NCBI GenBank assembly: GCA_946479895.1 | Contig: CAMLHT010000023.1 | Location: forward strand, 1-22,886 | DNA length: 22,886 bases | Reading direction: 5' to 3' | Source of the DNA: an uncultured Gemmatimonadota bacterium | GTDB taxonomy: Bacteria; Gemmatimonadota; Gemmatimonadetes; Gemmatimonadales; Gemmatimonadaceae | In this document: one piece after another, positions 5,254-13,059 of the stretch | Layout of the letters: the number at the start of each line of letters is the position of its first letter | How positions within the stretch are numbered: the stretch's first letter is position 1 | Notes under the pieces: generated by a model | What the model was told of the DNA's origin: nothing | Database searches by the model: none | The model's input: only the letters and a program-made list of their open reading frames with translations | Position numbers and translations under genes: made by a program

Positions 5254-8083
5254 CGACTCGCGCGATGGTGCGGAGCATCAGCTGGACGTCGAAGGGCTTC
5301 GTCATCACCTCGCGGACGTTCGGCAGGCTTGCGCGCAGGTCTTCGTCGGTGCCGACGTGTCCGGAGAGCAGCAGGACGGGAAGGTCGGGCCTCGTGGCCA
5401 GCAACTGTTCCGCGAGCGCCCGGCCGCCCATCTCAGGCATCACCACGTCCGAGAGAACCGCCGAGACGGGATGGCCCTCCCGCTCCAGGCGCTCGAGCGC
5501 GGCGATGGCGTTGATGCCGTTGGACGCCACGTGCACCTCGTATCCCGCATCCTCCAGCACGCGGCGTACGATCCGGCGCACCGCTTCGTCGTCCTCGACG
5601 AGCATGATCCGCGCGCCCCACGCGCGATGCTCCTCGGGCTCGATCGCGGCATGTGCCGGCGCCGCGGTCACCGGGACGACGCGGGCCGCCGGCCAGAAGA
5701 TGGTGAACCGGGCGCCGCGGCCCGGGCTGCTCGTGACGCGAATCGCGCCGCGTGCCTGCCGCACGATGCCGAAGACCACGGCCAGGCCGAGCCCCGTGCC
5801 CTCCTCGGGCGCCTTCGTCGTGAAGAAGGGCTCGAAGATGCGCGACTGCGTGGCCTCGTCCATTCCCGCGCCGGTGTCCTCGACCTCGAGCACCGCGTAG
5901 TCACCCGGCAGGGCGCCCGGACCCACGGTGTCCGCGACGCGCCCCGCCGACGCGGTGATCGCGCTCGATCGCACGGTCAGCGTCCCGGTGCCGTTCATCG
6001 CGTCGCGCGCGTTGGCCGCGAGGTTGAGCAGGATCTGGTCGACCTGTGACGGGTCGGCGACGATCATCAGCGGCCGGCTGGCCTGCTCGATCTCGAGGGT
6101 CACCGCGGGGCCGATGACCGAGCGGAGCATTCCGTGCGACCGGTCGATGATCGAGCGCAGGTCGATCACGCGCGTCTCCACCGCCTGGCTGCGGCTGAAT
6201 GCGAGCAGCCGCTTCGTGAGGAGCTGGCCGCGCTGCGCCGCCTGCTCGATTTCCGCGAGGTCCGCCGCGAGCTCCGTGTTGCCGTTGACGTCCATCTTCG
6301 CCAGCTGCGCGTAGCCGAGCACCACCGTCAGCAGATTGTTGAAGTCGTGCGAGATGCTCCCCGAGAGGCGGCCCAGCTCCTCGAGACGCCGGAGCTGGCG
6401 CTCCGCCGCTTCCCGGCGGCGCTCGCTCGTGATGTCCCGCGCCGTGGCGAAGAAGAACGTCTCGTCGCCGTCCACCACCAGGATCGCCGACAGCAGGCCG
6501 TGCCCCAGCTCGGTGCGTCCGTCGGGCAGGTGGCGATGGAAGGGAATCTCGAAATCGCGGACCGTGCCGTGCTCGCGCATCGCGTCGAGGAAGCGCGCCG
6601 AATCCGCGGGATCGGCCCAGAGGTCGAGGTCGCGCTGTGAGCGGCCGATCACCTCGTCGCGAGTGTAGCCCGTGAGCTGGCACCAGACGTCGTTCACGTC
6701 GACGATGACTTCGTCCGATGCCCGCAGGAGCGCCATGGCGTCGCGGGAGCTGCGGAACGCGGCCTCGAGAAGCACCTGCGCGCGTTGCCGCGAGGCCTCC
6801 GCCTCCCTGAGCGGCGTGATGTCGGTGACGATGGCGATCGCGCCCATGGGGGCGCCCGTCGTGCTTCGAACTACGCTTCCACGAACGAGGACGTGGCGCG
6901 AGGTCCCGTCGGGACGGATCAGCCGCACCTGGTAGAGCGTGTCCTGGCCCTGCGCGCGCCGCGCGCGCTCGGCGGCCCAGCGCTCGCGGTCGTCGGGATG
7001 GATGAAGTCGATCACCTCACGGCCCAGCACCGCCTGGACCGGCACCCCGAGCATGCGCACCATCTGGTCGTTGAGGTACAGCGACCGGCCTTCGGCATCC
7101 ACCCGCCACACGCCCTCGCCCGCCGTCGCCAGCATGTGCCAGTAGGCGGCGGAGCTTTCGTCGGACTCGGTGCGCGCTGCTCCGAGCAGGAGTCCGACGA
7201 TCGCCAGCGCCAGGAGCGAAGCCTGGGCTTCCGGCACCTCGATGCCGGTGATCCCGAGCCACGCCGCGATGATCGTCCACGCCACGCCATACACGGCGAC
7301 CACGAACGCCGCGCCGTCGAAGCCTTCGCGGATCGCGATCCACCCGACGGGGAGGATGCACAGGATCTGGAGGTAGGCGAATCCGCCGTGGACGTCGTGA
7401 CCCGCGAGCCAGACACCGGCCGCGATGGTCGCGATCATGACGGCCGCGCTCACGATCCGTTCGGTCTGGCGCTGTCGCCATCTCGCGCGACGCCTCGACT
7501 GTGCCGCGCCCTCCGTGCGCGCCACCGGGCTGAAGACGGGGCGCAGGGCCAGGAGCGCGGCCGGCAGGACCACCAGCGTACCGGCGATGTCGGCGGCGGC
7601 GAACGTCAGGGCATTCAGCCAGAGCGAGGGTCCCGCGCCGCGGGTGAGCGTGAGCTGGAGCGCGGCGACGATCGCCGCGAAGACCGCCGGCAGCACGCTC
7701 GCGCCGATGAGCCAGACGGCGTGCTTGATGCGCCACGAGTCGAGACCGGCCAGCACGCGACGGCGGATCGCTTCCGCCGCGAACGTGTAGGCCACCGTCT
7801 GGAGCACGGCCTCCACGACGATGACCGAAAGGGTCGCGTCCTGCGGAAGCCGGCCACCGAACAGCCCGAGCCGCACGAACACGAGGACGAACGCGCCCGG
7901 CCATCCCGTGAGGGTGAGGTAGGCAAGTGCGAGCCCCGCGCCCGGATAGAGGGGAATGATGCCGCTTCCCGGCAACGCGATCCGGCGCAATGCGAGATCC
8001 GCCGCGACGTACACCGCGAGCAGGATGACGGCCAGCAGCAGCCTGCGAGTCGGAAGCATTCGCCCGGCTGCGTCGTTCGGCAT
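5237..8083 (-). CDS. Hybrid sensor histidine kinase: MASE1-like membrane domain, two PAS, HisKA, HATPase, receiver
   Basis: 948 residues. Residues 14-305 hold eight to ten hydrophobic segments with a MASE1-like motif (PLYPGAGLALAYL), an integral-membrane sensor of unknown ligand. PAS domains follow at about 313-428 and 433-552. The HisKA phospho-acceptor is His579 in SGSISHDFNNLL; the ATPase has the N box LAANARDAM (688-696), G1 DTGAGM (736-741) and G2 GTGLGL (762-767). A C-terminal receiver (about 825-945) has acidic Asp831/832, phospho-acceptor Asp879 in LSDVVMPEMGG and Lys929. There is no DNA-binding output, so it must pass phosphate to another protein or act by interaction. The ATG lies 8 bases after the rtcB stop, with AAGGAC 11 nt upstream inside rtcB. 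No partner response regulator is nearby. Confidence 0.92.
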   Translation of the reverse strand: MPNDAAGRMLPTRRLLLAVILLAVYVAADLALRRIALPGSGIIPLYPGAGLALAYLTLTGWPGAFVLVFVRLGLFGGRLPQDATLSVIVVEAVLQTVAYTFAAEAIRRRVLAGLDSWRIKHAVWLIGASVLPAVFAAIVAALQLTLTRGAGPSLWLNALTFAAADIAGTLVVLPAALLALRPVFSPVARTEGAAQSRRRARWRQRQTERIVSAAVMIATIAAGVWLAGHDVHGGFAYLQILCILPVGWIAIREGFDGAAFVVAVYGVAWTIIAAWLGITGIEVPEAQASLLALAIVGLLLGAARTESDESSAAYWHMLATAGEGVWRVDAEGRSLYLNDQMVRMLGVPVQAVLGREVIDFIHPDDRERWAAERARRAQGQDTLYQVRLIRPDGTSRHVLVRGSVVRSTTGAPMGAIAIVTDITPLREAEASRQRAQVLLEAAFRSSRDAMALLRASDEVIVDVNDVWCQLTGYTRDEVIGRSQRDLDLWADPADSARFLDAMREHGTVRDFEIPFHRHLPDGRTELGHGLLSAILVVDGDETFFFATARDITSERRREAAERQLRRLEELGRLSGSISHDFNNLLTVVLGYAQLAKMDVNGNTELAADLAEIEQAAQRGQLLTKRLLAFSRSQAVETRVIDLRSIIDRSHGMLRSVIGPAVTLEIEQASRPLMIVADPSQVDQILLNLAANARDAMNGTGTLTVRSSAITASAGRVADTVGPGALPGDYAVLEVEDTGAGMDEATQSRIFEPFFTTKAPEEGTGLGLAVVFGIVRQARGAIRVTSSPGRGARFTIFWPAARVVPVTAAPAHAAIEPEEHRAWGARIMLVEDDEAVRRIVRRVLEDAGYEVHVASNGINAIAALERLEREGHPVSAVLSDVVMPEMGGRALAEQLLATRPDLPVLLLSGHVGTDEDLRASLPNVREVMTKPFDVQLMLRTIARVVSDRA

Positions 8084-8091
8084 TGCGGCGT

Positions 8092-9339
8092 TCAGTCCTT
8101 GTAGGGGTCGAACTCGTTGGCTCCGGCCATCACCACTATCAGCGGCTTCAGCCTGTGCAGAACCCGCACCGTTGGACCCTGCGCCGCGAGCACCTCGGGC
8201 AGCCGTCGGTAAACATGTGGACTCTCATCGAGCCCGCCGCCGCGCAGGATCACACCCTTCTCGCGAATCCACGCCTCCATCATCTCCGACGTGACGCGGC
8301 CGGGCGAAAGCACCTTCCCCGTGCGGCGATTGCGCTTGCCGGCAGCCTGCGTCCTCGACATGACGCGTCCTGCCCCGTGGACCGTGCTGTAAAGCGCGTC
8401 CTGCTGGAGTTTCCGCACTTCCTCGGTCGCATCGACCGGTCGCGTCCCTTCGACGATCACGGCGTCGTCGCCCATGGACCCGCCGATGAATCCGCGTTGT
8501 CCGGGAAACGCTGGCGTCGCGCCTTTCCGGACGACGATGACGTCTTCGCCCAGGTGATTCTCTCGCCACGCGAAGTTGTGGTGGTTGTGCACGAGCTCGA
8601 GCTCCTGGCCGCCGAGGATGGAGACCACCTTCCTCGCGACCCATTCGCGACCCGCGTAGGCGTACTCGCCCGCGAGGTTCATCAGGTGCCAGTAGTCGTG
8701 CCCCGAGGGGGCCGAAACGTCGAGCAGGACCTCGCGCTCGGGAACCCGCTCGCCCCAGTGCCTGCCCTGGCCGATGGCCAGGAACGCCGATGCGATCGTG
8801 TGGCCGAAGCCGCGCGATCCGAAGTGCACGCCGACCCAGATGGCCCCGGATTCGTCGGCGAAGACGTCCACATAGTGGTTGCCACTGCCCACGGTGCCGA
8901 GCTGCTGGCGCGCCTTCGCCTCGAGGCCGCGACGCTCCTCCCTGGGAACGGCCGACCAGGCCGGGTCGGCGAAGAGCGGATGATCCACCGGCGCGTCGTC
9001 GGCCTGGTTGCGGCGGCCAATACCGAAGCTCACCGTCGCCGCGATCTCATCGGCGAGCCCGCTCAGTGAGGCATGGATCTCCTCCGGCGTGCGTCCGAAG
9101 GAGTCGAGCGTCAGGTCGGTGCGGATCGCCGCGTTGCCGCACGCGATGTCGAACCCCACGCCCACCACCGACACCTGGTTGCGGTACGCCGCCACGCCGC
9201 CGATCGGCATCACGTAGCCCACGTGGCCGTCGGCCATCAGGGCCGCGTCGACCGCGCGGCCCGCGACGTCCCTGAATTGCGCGATCGTCTGTTCGTCGTG
9301 CTGCCCGAAGATCTTCATGATCCCGGGATCAGGCAGCAT
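8092..9339 (-). CDS. rtcB: RtcB family RNA-splicing ligase
   Basis: 415 residues from the ATG at 9339, chosen over longer in-frame starts because AAGG lies 6 nt upstream and the start falls 7 bases after the upstream stop; an ATG at 9318 is possible. RtcB joins 2',3'-cyclic phosphate or 3'-phosphate ends to 5'-OH RNA ends using GTP and Mn2+. Visible metal ligands: Asp64 and Cys67 in GFDIACGN, His155 in GSGNHYVD, His172 in VHFGSRGFGH, a His in HNHHNF (251-256); the guanylylated His321 lies in VHGAGRVMSR. Length is typical. No rtcA or archease gene is in the window. It sits between ada-alkA and a sensor kinase in a tight leftward cluster, which suggests co-expression with alkylation repair. Confidence 0.92.
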   Translation of the reverse strand: MLPDPGIMKIFGQHDEQTIAQFRDVAGRAVDAALMADGHVGYVMPIGGVAAYRNQVSVVGVGFDIACGNAAIRTDLTLDSFGRTPEEIHASLSGLADEIAATVSFGIGRRNQADDAPVDHPLFADPAWSAVPREERRGLEAKARQQLGTVGSGNHYVDVFADESGAIWVGVHFGSRGFGHTIASAFLAIGQGRHWGERVPEREVLLDVSAPSGHDYWHLMNLAGEYAYAGREWVARKVVSILGGQELELVHNHHNFAWRENHLGEDVIVVRKGATPAFPGQRGFIGGSMGDDAVIVEGTRPVDATEEVRKLQQDALYSTVHGAGRVMSRTQAAGKRNRRTGKVLSPGRVTSEMMEAWIREKGVILRGGGLDESPHVYRRLPEVLAAQGPTVRVLHRLKPLIVVMAGANEFDPYKD

Positions 9340-9346
9340 TCGCGCC

Positions 9347-10804
9347 TTATCCGGCCGACCTCCACAGGTGCAGCGTCGCGTAGCTGCGCCACGGGCGCCA
9401 CTCCATGGAAAGCCGCTCGGCGTCCGTCGCGCTGATTCCTCCGAGCTGCCGCCGGATGACGATGTCCTCCTTCGGGAAGGCATCGGTCCAGCGCAGCGCG
9501 CGCATGGCGATGTAGTGGGCCGTCCAGCTTCCGATGCCGGGCAGCTCGGTCAGCCGTGCCATGGCCTGGTCGGGGTCGGCACCGGGCTCGAGAGAAAGCC
9601 CGTCATCCACCGCTCGCGCGAGGGAAACGATGGACGCGGCCCGGGCAGGCATGACGCCGAGCCCGCTCAGGTCGGCGGGCCTGGCCCTGGCGATCCGGGC
9701 CGCGGTCGGTGACAGGCGGGCGACCGCCGGGTGCGGGGTGGCGATCACCTCGCCGAATTTCTCCGCGATCCGGCCGGCGAGCGTCGTTGCCGCCTTCACG
9801 GTGATCTGCTGGCCGAGGATCGCGCGCATGGCGAGCTCGAATCCGTCGAATGCGCCCGGCACGCGGAGCCCGGGATGTTTCTCGATGCTCGCGCGCAGCG
9901 CCTTCGACTGCGCGAGGTGCGCGGCGATCACGTCGGGCCGCGCGGCGAGGTCGAAGAGGTCGCGAACGCGGCCGAGGAGCGCGGGGAGCACCGGCGTCAG
10001 CTCGTGCGCGATGGTCACGACCAGTGCGCGGCGCTGCGCATCGTTGCGCACCTCGATCCAGCCGCGGCGCGACCCGAGGGCCACCGCGTGCACGTACGCG
10101 TCGTCGCCGACGTGCTCGACCCCGAGGGTCTGGCGCGCGCGGAGAAAGTCGAGAAGACCTTCCCAGTCGAAGGGCGGACGATATCCGAGCTGCAGCGTGA
10201 GACTGGTCGCCGCCGCCTGCTCCGGTGACGCGGCATCCTTCCGGAAGCGCGTCGGCGGCATGCCGTAACGCTGGCCGAAGGCGTCGTTGAAGCGGCGGAG
10301 GCTGGCGAAGCCACTTGCGTGCGCGACTTCGGCGATCGGCAGCCGGGTTTCCGTCAGCAGCTGCTTGGCGAGCAGGAGGCGCCTCGTCTGGAGCAGCTCC
10401 ATGGGCGACACCCCGAGCTCACGCTGGACCACGCGCCGGATCTGCCGGGAGCTCCAGCCGAACTGTTTCGCCACGCGCTCCATCCACTGGCCGTTGTCGT
10501 CGGTCCGGTCGAGCATCCCTTCATCGATGCGATGAACGAGGAGGCTCGCGATGCGCCGCGCGTCGTCGACCGGCGCGTTGCCGGGGGCGAGCTCCGGGCG
10601 GCAGCGCAGGCACGGCCGGAAGCTCGCGCTCTCGGCGGCCGCGGCGCTGTCGAAGAACCGGCAGTTCGCCGCCTTCGGCGTCTTCGCGGTGCAGACCGGC
10701 CGGCAGTAGATACCCGTCGAGGTCACGCCGATGTAGAACACCCCGTCGAACCGCGGATCGCGCGAGGCGTATGCGTTGTAGAGGGCTGCGGTGTCGATGG
10801 TCAT
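9347..10804 (-). CDS. Ada regulator fused to AlkA: methylphosphotriester acceptor, AraC domain and 3-methyladenine DNA glycosylase
   Basis: 485 residues. Residues 1-75 are the Ada zinc domain with cysteines 34, 38, 65 and 68 (YCRPVC and FRPCLRC), in the same spacing as Cys38/42/69/72 of E. coli Ada; Cys34 would accept methyl groups from phosphotriesters. An AraC-type HTH region spans about 85-188. Residues 205-485 are AlkA-like, with the helix-hairpin-helix LPGIGSWTAHY (421-431) and the catalytic Asp447 in FPKEDI. The protein should excise alkylated bases and activate the adaptive response when methylated. It lacks the O6-alkylguanine domain of E. coli Ada, which is encoded by the divergent gene at 10963. 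The ATG at 10804 has TACCTT 6 nt upstream and only a weak AGG; a longer in-frame start exists but adds unconserved sequence. Confidence 0.92.
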   Translation of the reverse strand: MTIDTAALYNAYASRDPRFDGVFYIGVTSTGIYCRPVCTAKTPKAANCRFFDSAAAAESASFRPCLRCRPELAPGNAPVDDARRIASLLVHRIDEGMLDRTDDNGQWMERVAKQFGWSSRQIRRVVQRELGVSPMELLQTRRLLLAKQLLTETRLPIAEVAHASGFASLRRFNDAFGQRYGMPPTRFRKDAASPEQAAATSLTLQLGYRPPFDWEGLLDFLRARQTLGVEHVGDDAYVHAVALGSRRGWIEVRNDAQRRALVVTIAHELTPVLPALLGRVRDLFDLAARPDVIAAHLAQSKALRASIEKHPGLRVPGAFDGFELAMRAILGQQITVKAATTLAGRIAEKFGEVIATPHPAVARLSPTAARIARARPADLSGLGVMPARAASIVSLARAVDDGLSLEPGADPDQAMARLTELPGIGSWTAHYIAMRALRWTDAFPKEDIVIRRQLGGISATDAERLSMEWRPWRSYATLHLWRSAG

Positions 10805-10810
10805 GGCCTG

Positions 10811-10816
10811 AAGGTA
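10811..10816 (-). promoter_or_regulatory. Candidate -10 element (TACCTT) of ada-alkA
   Basis: Read leftward, TACCTT is followed after 6 nt by the ATG at 10804, so transcription would begin at or next to the start codon. No good -35 hexamer is present, which would suit a promoter that needs an activator such as methylated Ada. Confidence 0.4.
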
Positions 10817-10844
10817 GCGCCGGATCCGGGACCTGCTGGCCATT

Positions 10845-10881
10845 TTCGGACATGGATGCGGCGGCCGTCCTGGTGTCCGAA
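10845..10881. promoter_or_regulatory. Inverted repeat TTCGGACA - 21 nt - TGTCCGAA between ada-alkA and ogt
   Basis: Half-sites at 10845-10852 and 10874-10881 are perfect 8-bp inverted copies. Read toward each gene, the proximal half is TGTCCGAA in both cases: 28 nt upstream of the leftward TACCTT and 29 nt upstream of the rightward TAGGAT. That position, just upstream of a -35 region, is where Ada binds in E. coli. It is proposed as an Ada operator; an 8-bp match could arise by chance. Confidence 0.4.
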
Positions 10882-10910
10882 TCTGGCGAGAAATCGGGCG
10901 GAACACCCGG

Positions 10911-10916
10911 TAGGAT
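10911..10916 (+). promoter_or_regulatory. Candidate -10 element (TAGGAT) of the ogt gene
   Basis: TAGGAT lies 46 nt before the ATG at 10963, predicting a leader of about 40 nt that carries the AGGAG ribosome site. The -35 region is weak, and TGTCCGAA stands 29 nt upstream. Chosen mainly by analogy with the opposing promoter. Confidence 0.3.
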
Positions 10917-10962
10917 CATCTCGCAGGCACCACCCTTCATTTCCTCGCACCAGGAGTCGATC

Positions 10963-11520
10963 ATGTCCGTCATGGCACCAGCACCTGCTTCGCCGCGCCG
11001 CCGGTCCCCGACGGTCGCACCCGCCGAATCCGGCATCCGATACACGATCGCGCGCTCGTCGCTGGGGTTCGTCGCGATCGCCCGGACGGCACGCGGGCTC
11101 GCCGCGGCCTTCATCGGCGATGACGAGGACGACCTCGATAATCACATGCGGACCCGCTTCCCCGGCGCGAAAACCATGGAGGCCGATGAGCTGGTGGACC
11201 GCGTCCTCCGCTCGCTCGACGGCACGGCCGACGATCCGGAGATCCCCGTCGATCCCGCCGGCACCGATTTCCAGAAGACGGTGTGGCGCGCGCTCCGCGA
11301 GATCCCGTCCGGCTCGACGATCACGTACTCGGAGCTGGCGGCGCGCATCGGGCGCCCGGACAGCGTTCGCGCGGTTGCCGCGGCCTGCGGCGCGAACCCC
11401 ATCGCCGTGATCGTGCCCTGCCACCGGGTCATTGCCAGGGACGGAAGTCTCACCGGCTATGCCTGGGGAATCGAGAGGAAGCGCCTGCTGCTCGAGCGGG
11501 AGCGGGCCGCGCGCGGATGA
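10963..11520 (+). CDS. ogt: Methylated-DNA--[protein]-cysteine S-methyltransferase
   Basis: 185 residues. The C-terminal acceptor domain (about 100-180) has the FQKTVWRALREIP start, a helix-turn-helix (TYSELAARIG, then VRAVAAACGANP) and the active-site PCHRV at 152-156 with Cys153 as suicide alkyl acceptor, followed by GSLTGYAWGIERK. It removes O6-alkyl groups from guanine in DNA. The start is supported by AGGAG 7 nt upstream; the longer open frame upstream overlaps the ada-alkA region and is not coding. The first 20 residues are Pro/Ala/Arg-rich and unconserved. Together with the divergent Ada-AlkA gene it supplies the activities that E. coli Ada combines in one protein. Confidence 0.93.
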   Translation: MSVMAPAPASPRRRSPTVAPAESGIRYTIARSSLGFVAIARTARGLAAAFIGDDEDDLDNHMRTRFPGAKTMEADELVDRVLRSLDGTADDPEIPVDPAGTDFQKTVWRALREIPSGSTITYSELAARIGRPDSVRAVAAACGANPIAVIVPCHRVIARDGSLTGYAWGIERKRLLLERERAARG

Positions 11521-11523
11521 TCG

Positions 11524-11552
11524 TTGCCGCCCAGTTGGGCGGACGGTAACAT
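11524..11552 (+). promoter_or_regulatory. Candidate promoter of the SPFH gene (TTGCCG - 17 - TAACAT)
   Basis: TTGCCG (11524-11529) and TAACAT (11547-11552) are separated by 17 nt, fitting a housekeeping-type promoter. It begins 3 bases after the ogt stop and predicts a short leader containing CGGAG, 6 nt before the ATG at 11577. Confidence 0.45.
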
Positions 11553-11576
11553 CCGGGTCTCTCCACCGGAGTCCGC

Positions 11577-12653
11577 ATGTTACTCGGCATCCTGGGGGCA
11601 CTCGCCGCGATCGGCGTCGCCCTCCTCACCGCGTCACTCAAGGTCATCGGCCAGGCCGAAGTGATGGTGATCGAACGGCTGGGCCGCTTCCATCGCGTCG
11701 CGCGTTCCGGCCTGAACATCCTCATCCCGCTGGTCGAGCGGCCGAAGTCGATCGACGTTCGCTACTTCGAGGTCGGCGTGGGCGGTGTCAAGAAGATCAC
11801 CGCCGCGTCGACCACGCGCATCGACCTGCGCGAGCAGGTTCTCAACTTCCCGAGCCAGCCGGTGATCACGAAGGACAACGTGACCATCGACATCGACGCC
11901 GTGCTGTACTACCGCGTCGCCGATCCGCAGAAGGCCACCTACGCCGTCCAGAACCTGCCCTACGCGCTGGAGACGCTGACGCGCACGACCCTCCGCAACA
12001 TCGTCGGCGAAATGGAGCTCGACTCCACGCTCGCCAGTCGCGACGCCATCAACACGCGCATGCGTGAGGTGATCGAGGAGGCGGCCATCGGCTGGGGCGT
12101 CGACCTCACTCGCGTGGAGCTCCAGGCGATCGAGCCGCCACGCGACATCCAGCAGTCCATGGAGCTCCAGATGCGCGCCGAGCGCGAGCGCCGCGCCGCG
12201 GTCACCAACGCGGAGGCGGGCAAGCGTGCCGCCATCCTCGAGGCCGAAGGCGTGAGGGAGTCGCAGGTCCGCCGCGCCGAGGGCGAGAAGGACGCGGCGA
12301 TCCTGCGCGCGCAGGGCCTCGCGACCGCGCGCCTCGCGATGGCCGAAGCGGAAGCCGAAGCCGTCACCCGCATCACGAAGGCGCTGCCCGAGGGCCAGGC
12401 GGCCATGTACCTCCTGGGGCTCAAGTACCTCGAAGCGCTGCCGAAGATCACCGAGGGCAAGGGCACCACGATCTTCCTCCCCGCCGAGGCGACCGGGGTG
12501 ATGGGGGCGATTGGCGGCCTGAAGGAGCTGCTGATGAAGAGCGGCGGCTCGTCCGCCGGCTCCGGCAGCGCCGGGGGCCCCGTCAACCCATCTTTCCCAC
12601 CGGCAATGGCGTCGCCCCGACTCGGTCGCGGCGACGAGAACGACTCGAAGTAG
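11577..12653 (+). CDS. SPFH/Band 7 membrane protein (stomatin/paraslipin-like)
   Basis: 358 residues. An N-terminal hydrophobic segment (1-20) anchors the protein; the SPFH domain follows (about 25-195: QAEVMVIERLGRFHRVARSGLNILIPLVER, with a DLREQVLNFPSQPVITKDNV core block). A long Ala/Glu/Arg coiled coil runs over about 195-270 (RAERERRAAVTNAEAGKRAAI), and the tail is Gly/Ser/Pro-rich. Such proteins oligomerise into membrane rings or microdomains and often modulate proteases or channels. The usual partner gene, an NfeD-type protease, is not present next door. Start supported by CGGAG 6 nt upstream. The next gene begins 11 bases after the stop and uses the stop-overlapping GGGAGG, so the two are co-translated. 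Confidence 0.92.
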   Translation: MLLGILGALAAIGVALLTASLKVIGQAEVMVIERLGRFHRVARSGLNILIPLVERPKSIDVRYFEVGVGGVKKITAASTTRIDLREQVLNFPSQPVITKDNVTIDIDAVLYYRVADPQKATYAVQNLPYALETLTRTTLRNIVGEMELDSTLASRDAINTRMREVIEEAAIGWGVDLTRVELQAIEPPRDIQQSMELQMRAERERRAAVTNAEAGKRAAILEAEGVRESQVRRAEGEKDAAILRAQGLATARLAMAEAEAEAVTRITKALPEGQAAMYLLGLKYLEALPKITEGKGTTIFLPAEATGVMGAIGGLKELLMKSGGSSAGSGSAGGPVNPSFPPAMASPRLGRGDENDSK

Positions 12654-12664
12654 GGAGGTCGAAG

Positions 12665-12883
12665 TTGGCGGTCACGAAAGAGCGGGCCGAGCGAATCGCG
12701 CGCGGGCACGCCTGCGAGAATTGCGGCGAGTACACGATCAAGAAGCTGAAGGTCAATCCGGCGCCCGCCGCGATCGTCGAGGAGCTCAAGGCGACGTGGA
12801 TCGTGAAGAAGACCTGCGGCGTGTGCGGAATGGAGCAGGAGGTCGGGATCGACGACGACGGGGACATCGTCTTCGCCAATTAG
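12665..12883 (+). CDS. Small zinc-ribbon-like protein (72 aa)
   Basis: 72 residues from a TTG start; GGGAGG (12653-12658) lies 6 nt upstream and overlaps the SPFH stop codon. Two CxxC pairs, Cys17/Cys20 (CENC) and Cys51/Cys54 (CGVC), have the spacing of a zinc ribbon. The rest is basic in the middle (IKKLKVNP) and acidic at the C-terminus (IDDDGDIVF). I do not recognise a named family. Tight spacing to the SPFH gene suggests a shared role or at least shared expression. Confidence 0.8.
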   Translation: MAVTKERAERIARGHACENCGEYTIKKLKVNPAPAAIVEELKATWIVKKTCGVCGMEQEVGIDDDGDIVFAN

Positions 12884-12967
12884 GGACGGCTCGGCTGCGG
12901 CTGTCGGCTATCCGGGCCGGCGACCCGCCTTCGGCTATGGCTATGGCTTCGCTGCCCGCTGTCGGCT

Positions 12968-13006
12968 CTCGGCTCTCGCTCTCGGCTCTCGCTCTCGGCT
13001 CTCGGC
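12968..13006 (+). repeat. 13-bp tandem repeat, three units
   Basis: CTCGGCTCTCGCT occurs at 12968-12980 and 12981-12993, and a third copy with two changes at 12994-13006. Upstream, 12885-12967 holds degenerate GGCTNT/CGGCT-type sequence of the same character. The array ends 2 bases before the operator/promoter block of the DUF2239 gene. No ORF or RNA feature is visible in the 12884-13008 gap. Confidence 0.75.
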
Positions 13007-13008
13007 GT

Positions 13009-13053
13009 TTTACCCGGGTACTATTGACGGGCGGATATTTACCCGGGTATAAT
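13009..13053 (+). promoter_or_regulatory. Promoter TTGACG - 18 - TATAAT with two TTTACCCGGGTA operators
   Basis: The -35 TTGACG is at 13024-13029 and a perfect -10 TATAAT at 13048-13053. The same 12-mer TTTACCCGGGTA, containing the 10-bp palindrome TACCCGGGTA, occurs at 13009-13020, ending just upstream of the -35, and at 13038-13049, filling the spacer and entering the -10. Centres are 29 bp apart. A protein bound there would block RNA polymerase, so repression is the likely mode. The -10 ends 6 nt before the ATG at 13060, so the message is probably leaderless. Confidence 0.75.
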
Positions 13054-13059
13054 CAGCGC

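Noticed and set aside
6785..8104. 439-residue rightward frame opposite the histidine kinase
   Set aside because: The leftward frame contains complete MASE1, PAS, kinase and receiver motifs; this one is a composition artefact.
9340..9483. N-terminal extension of RtcB from an ATG at 9483
   Set aside because: It would overlap the end of ada-alkA, has Ser/Arg/Gly-rich unconserved sequence, and a better start with AAGG exists at 9339.
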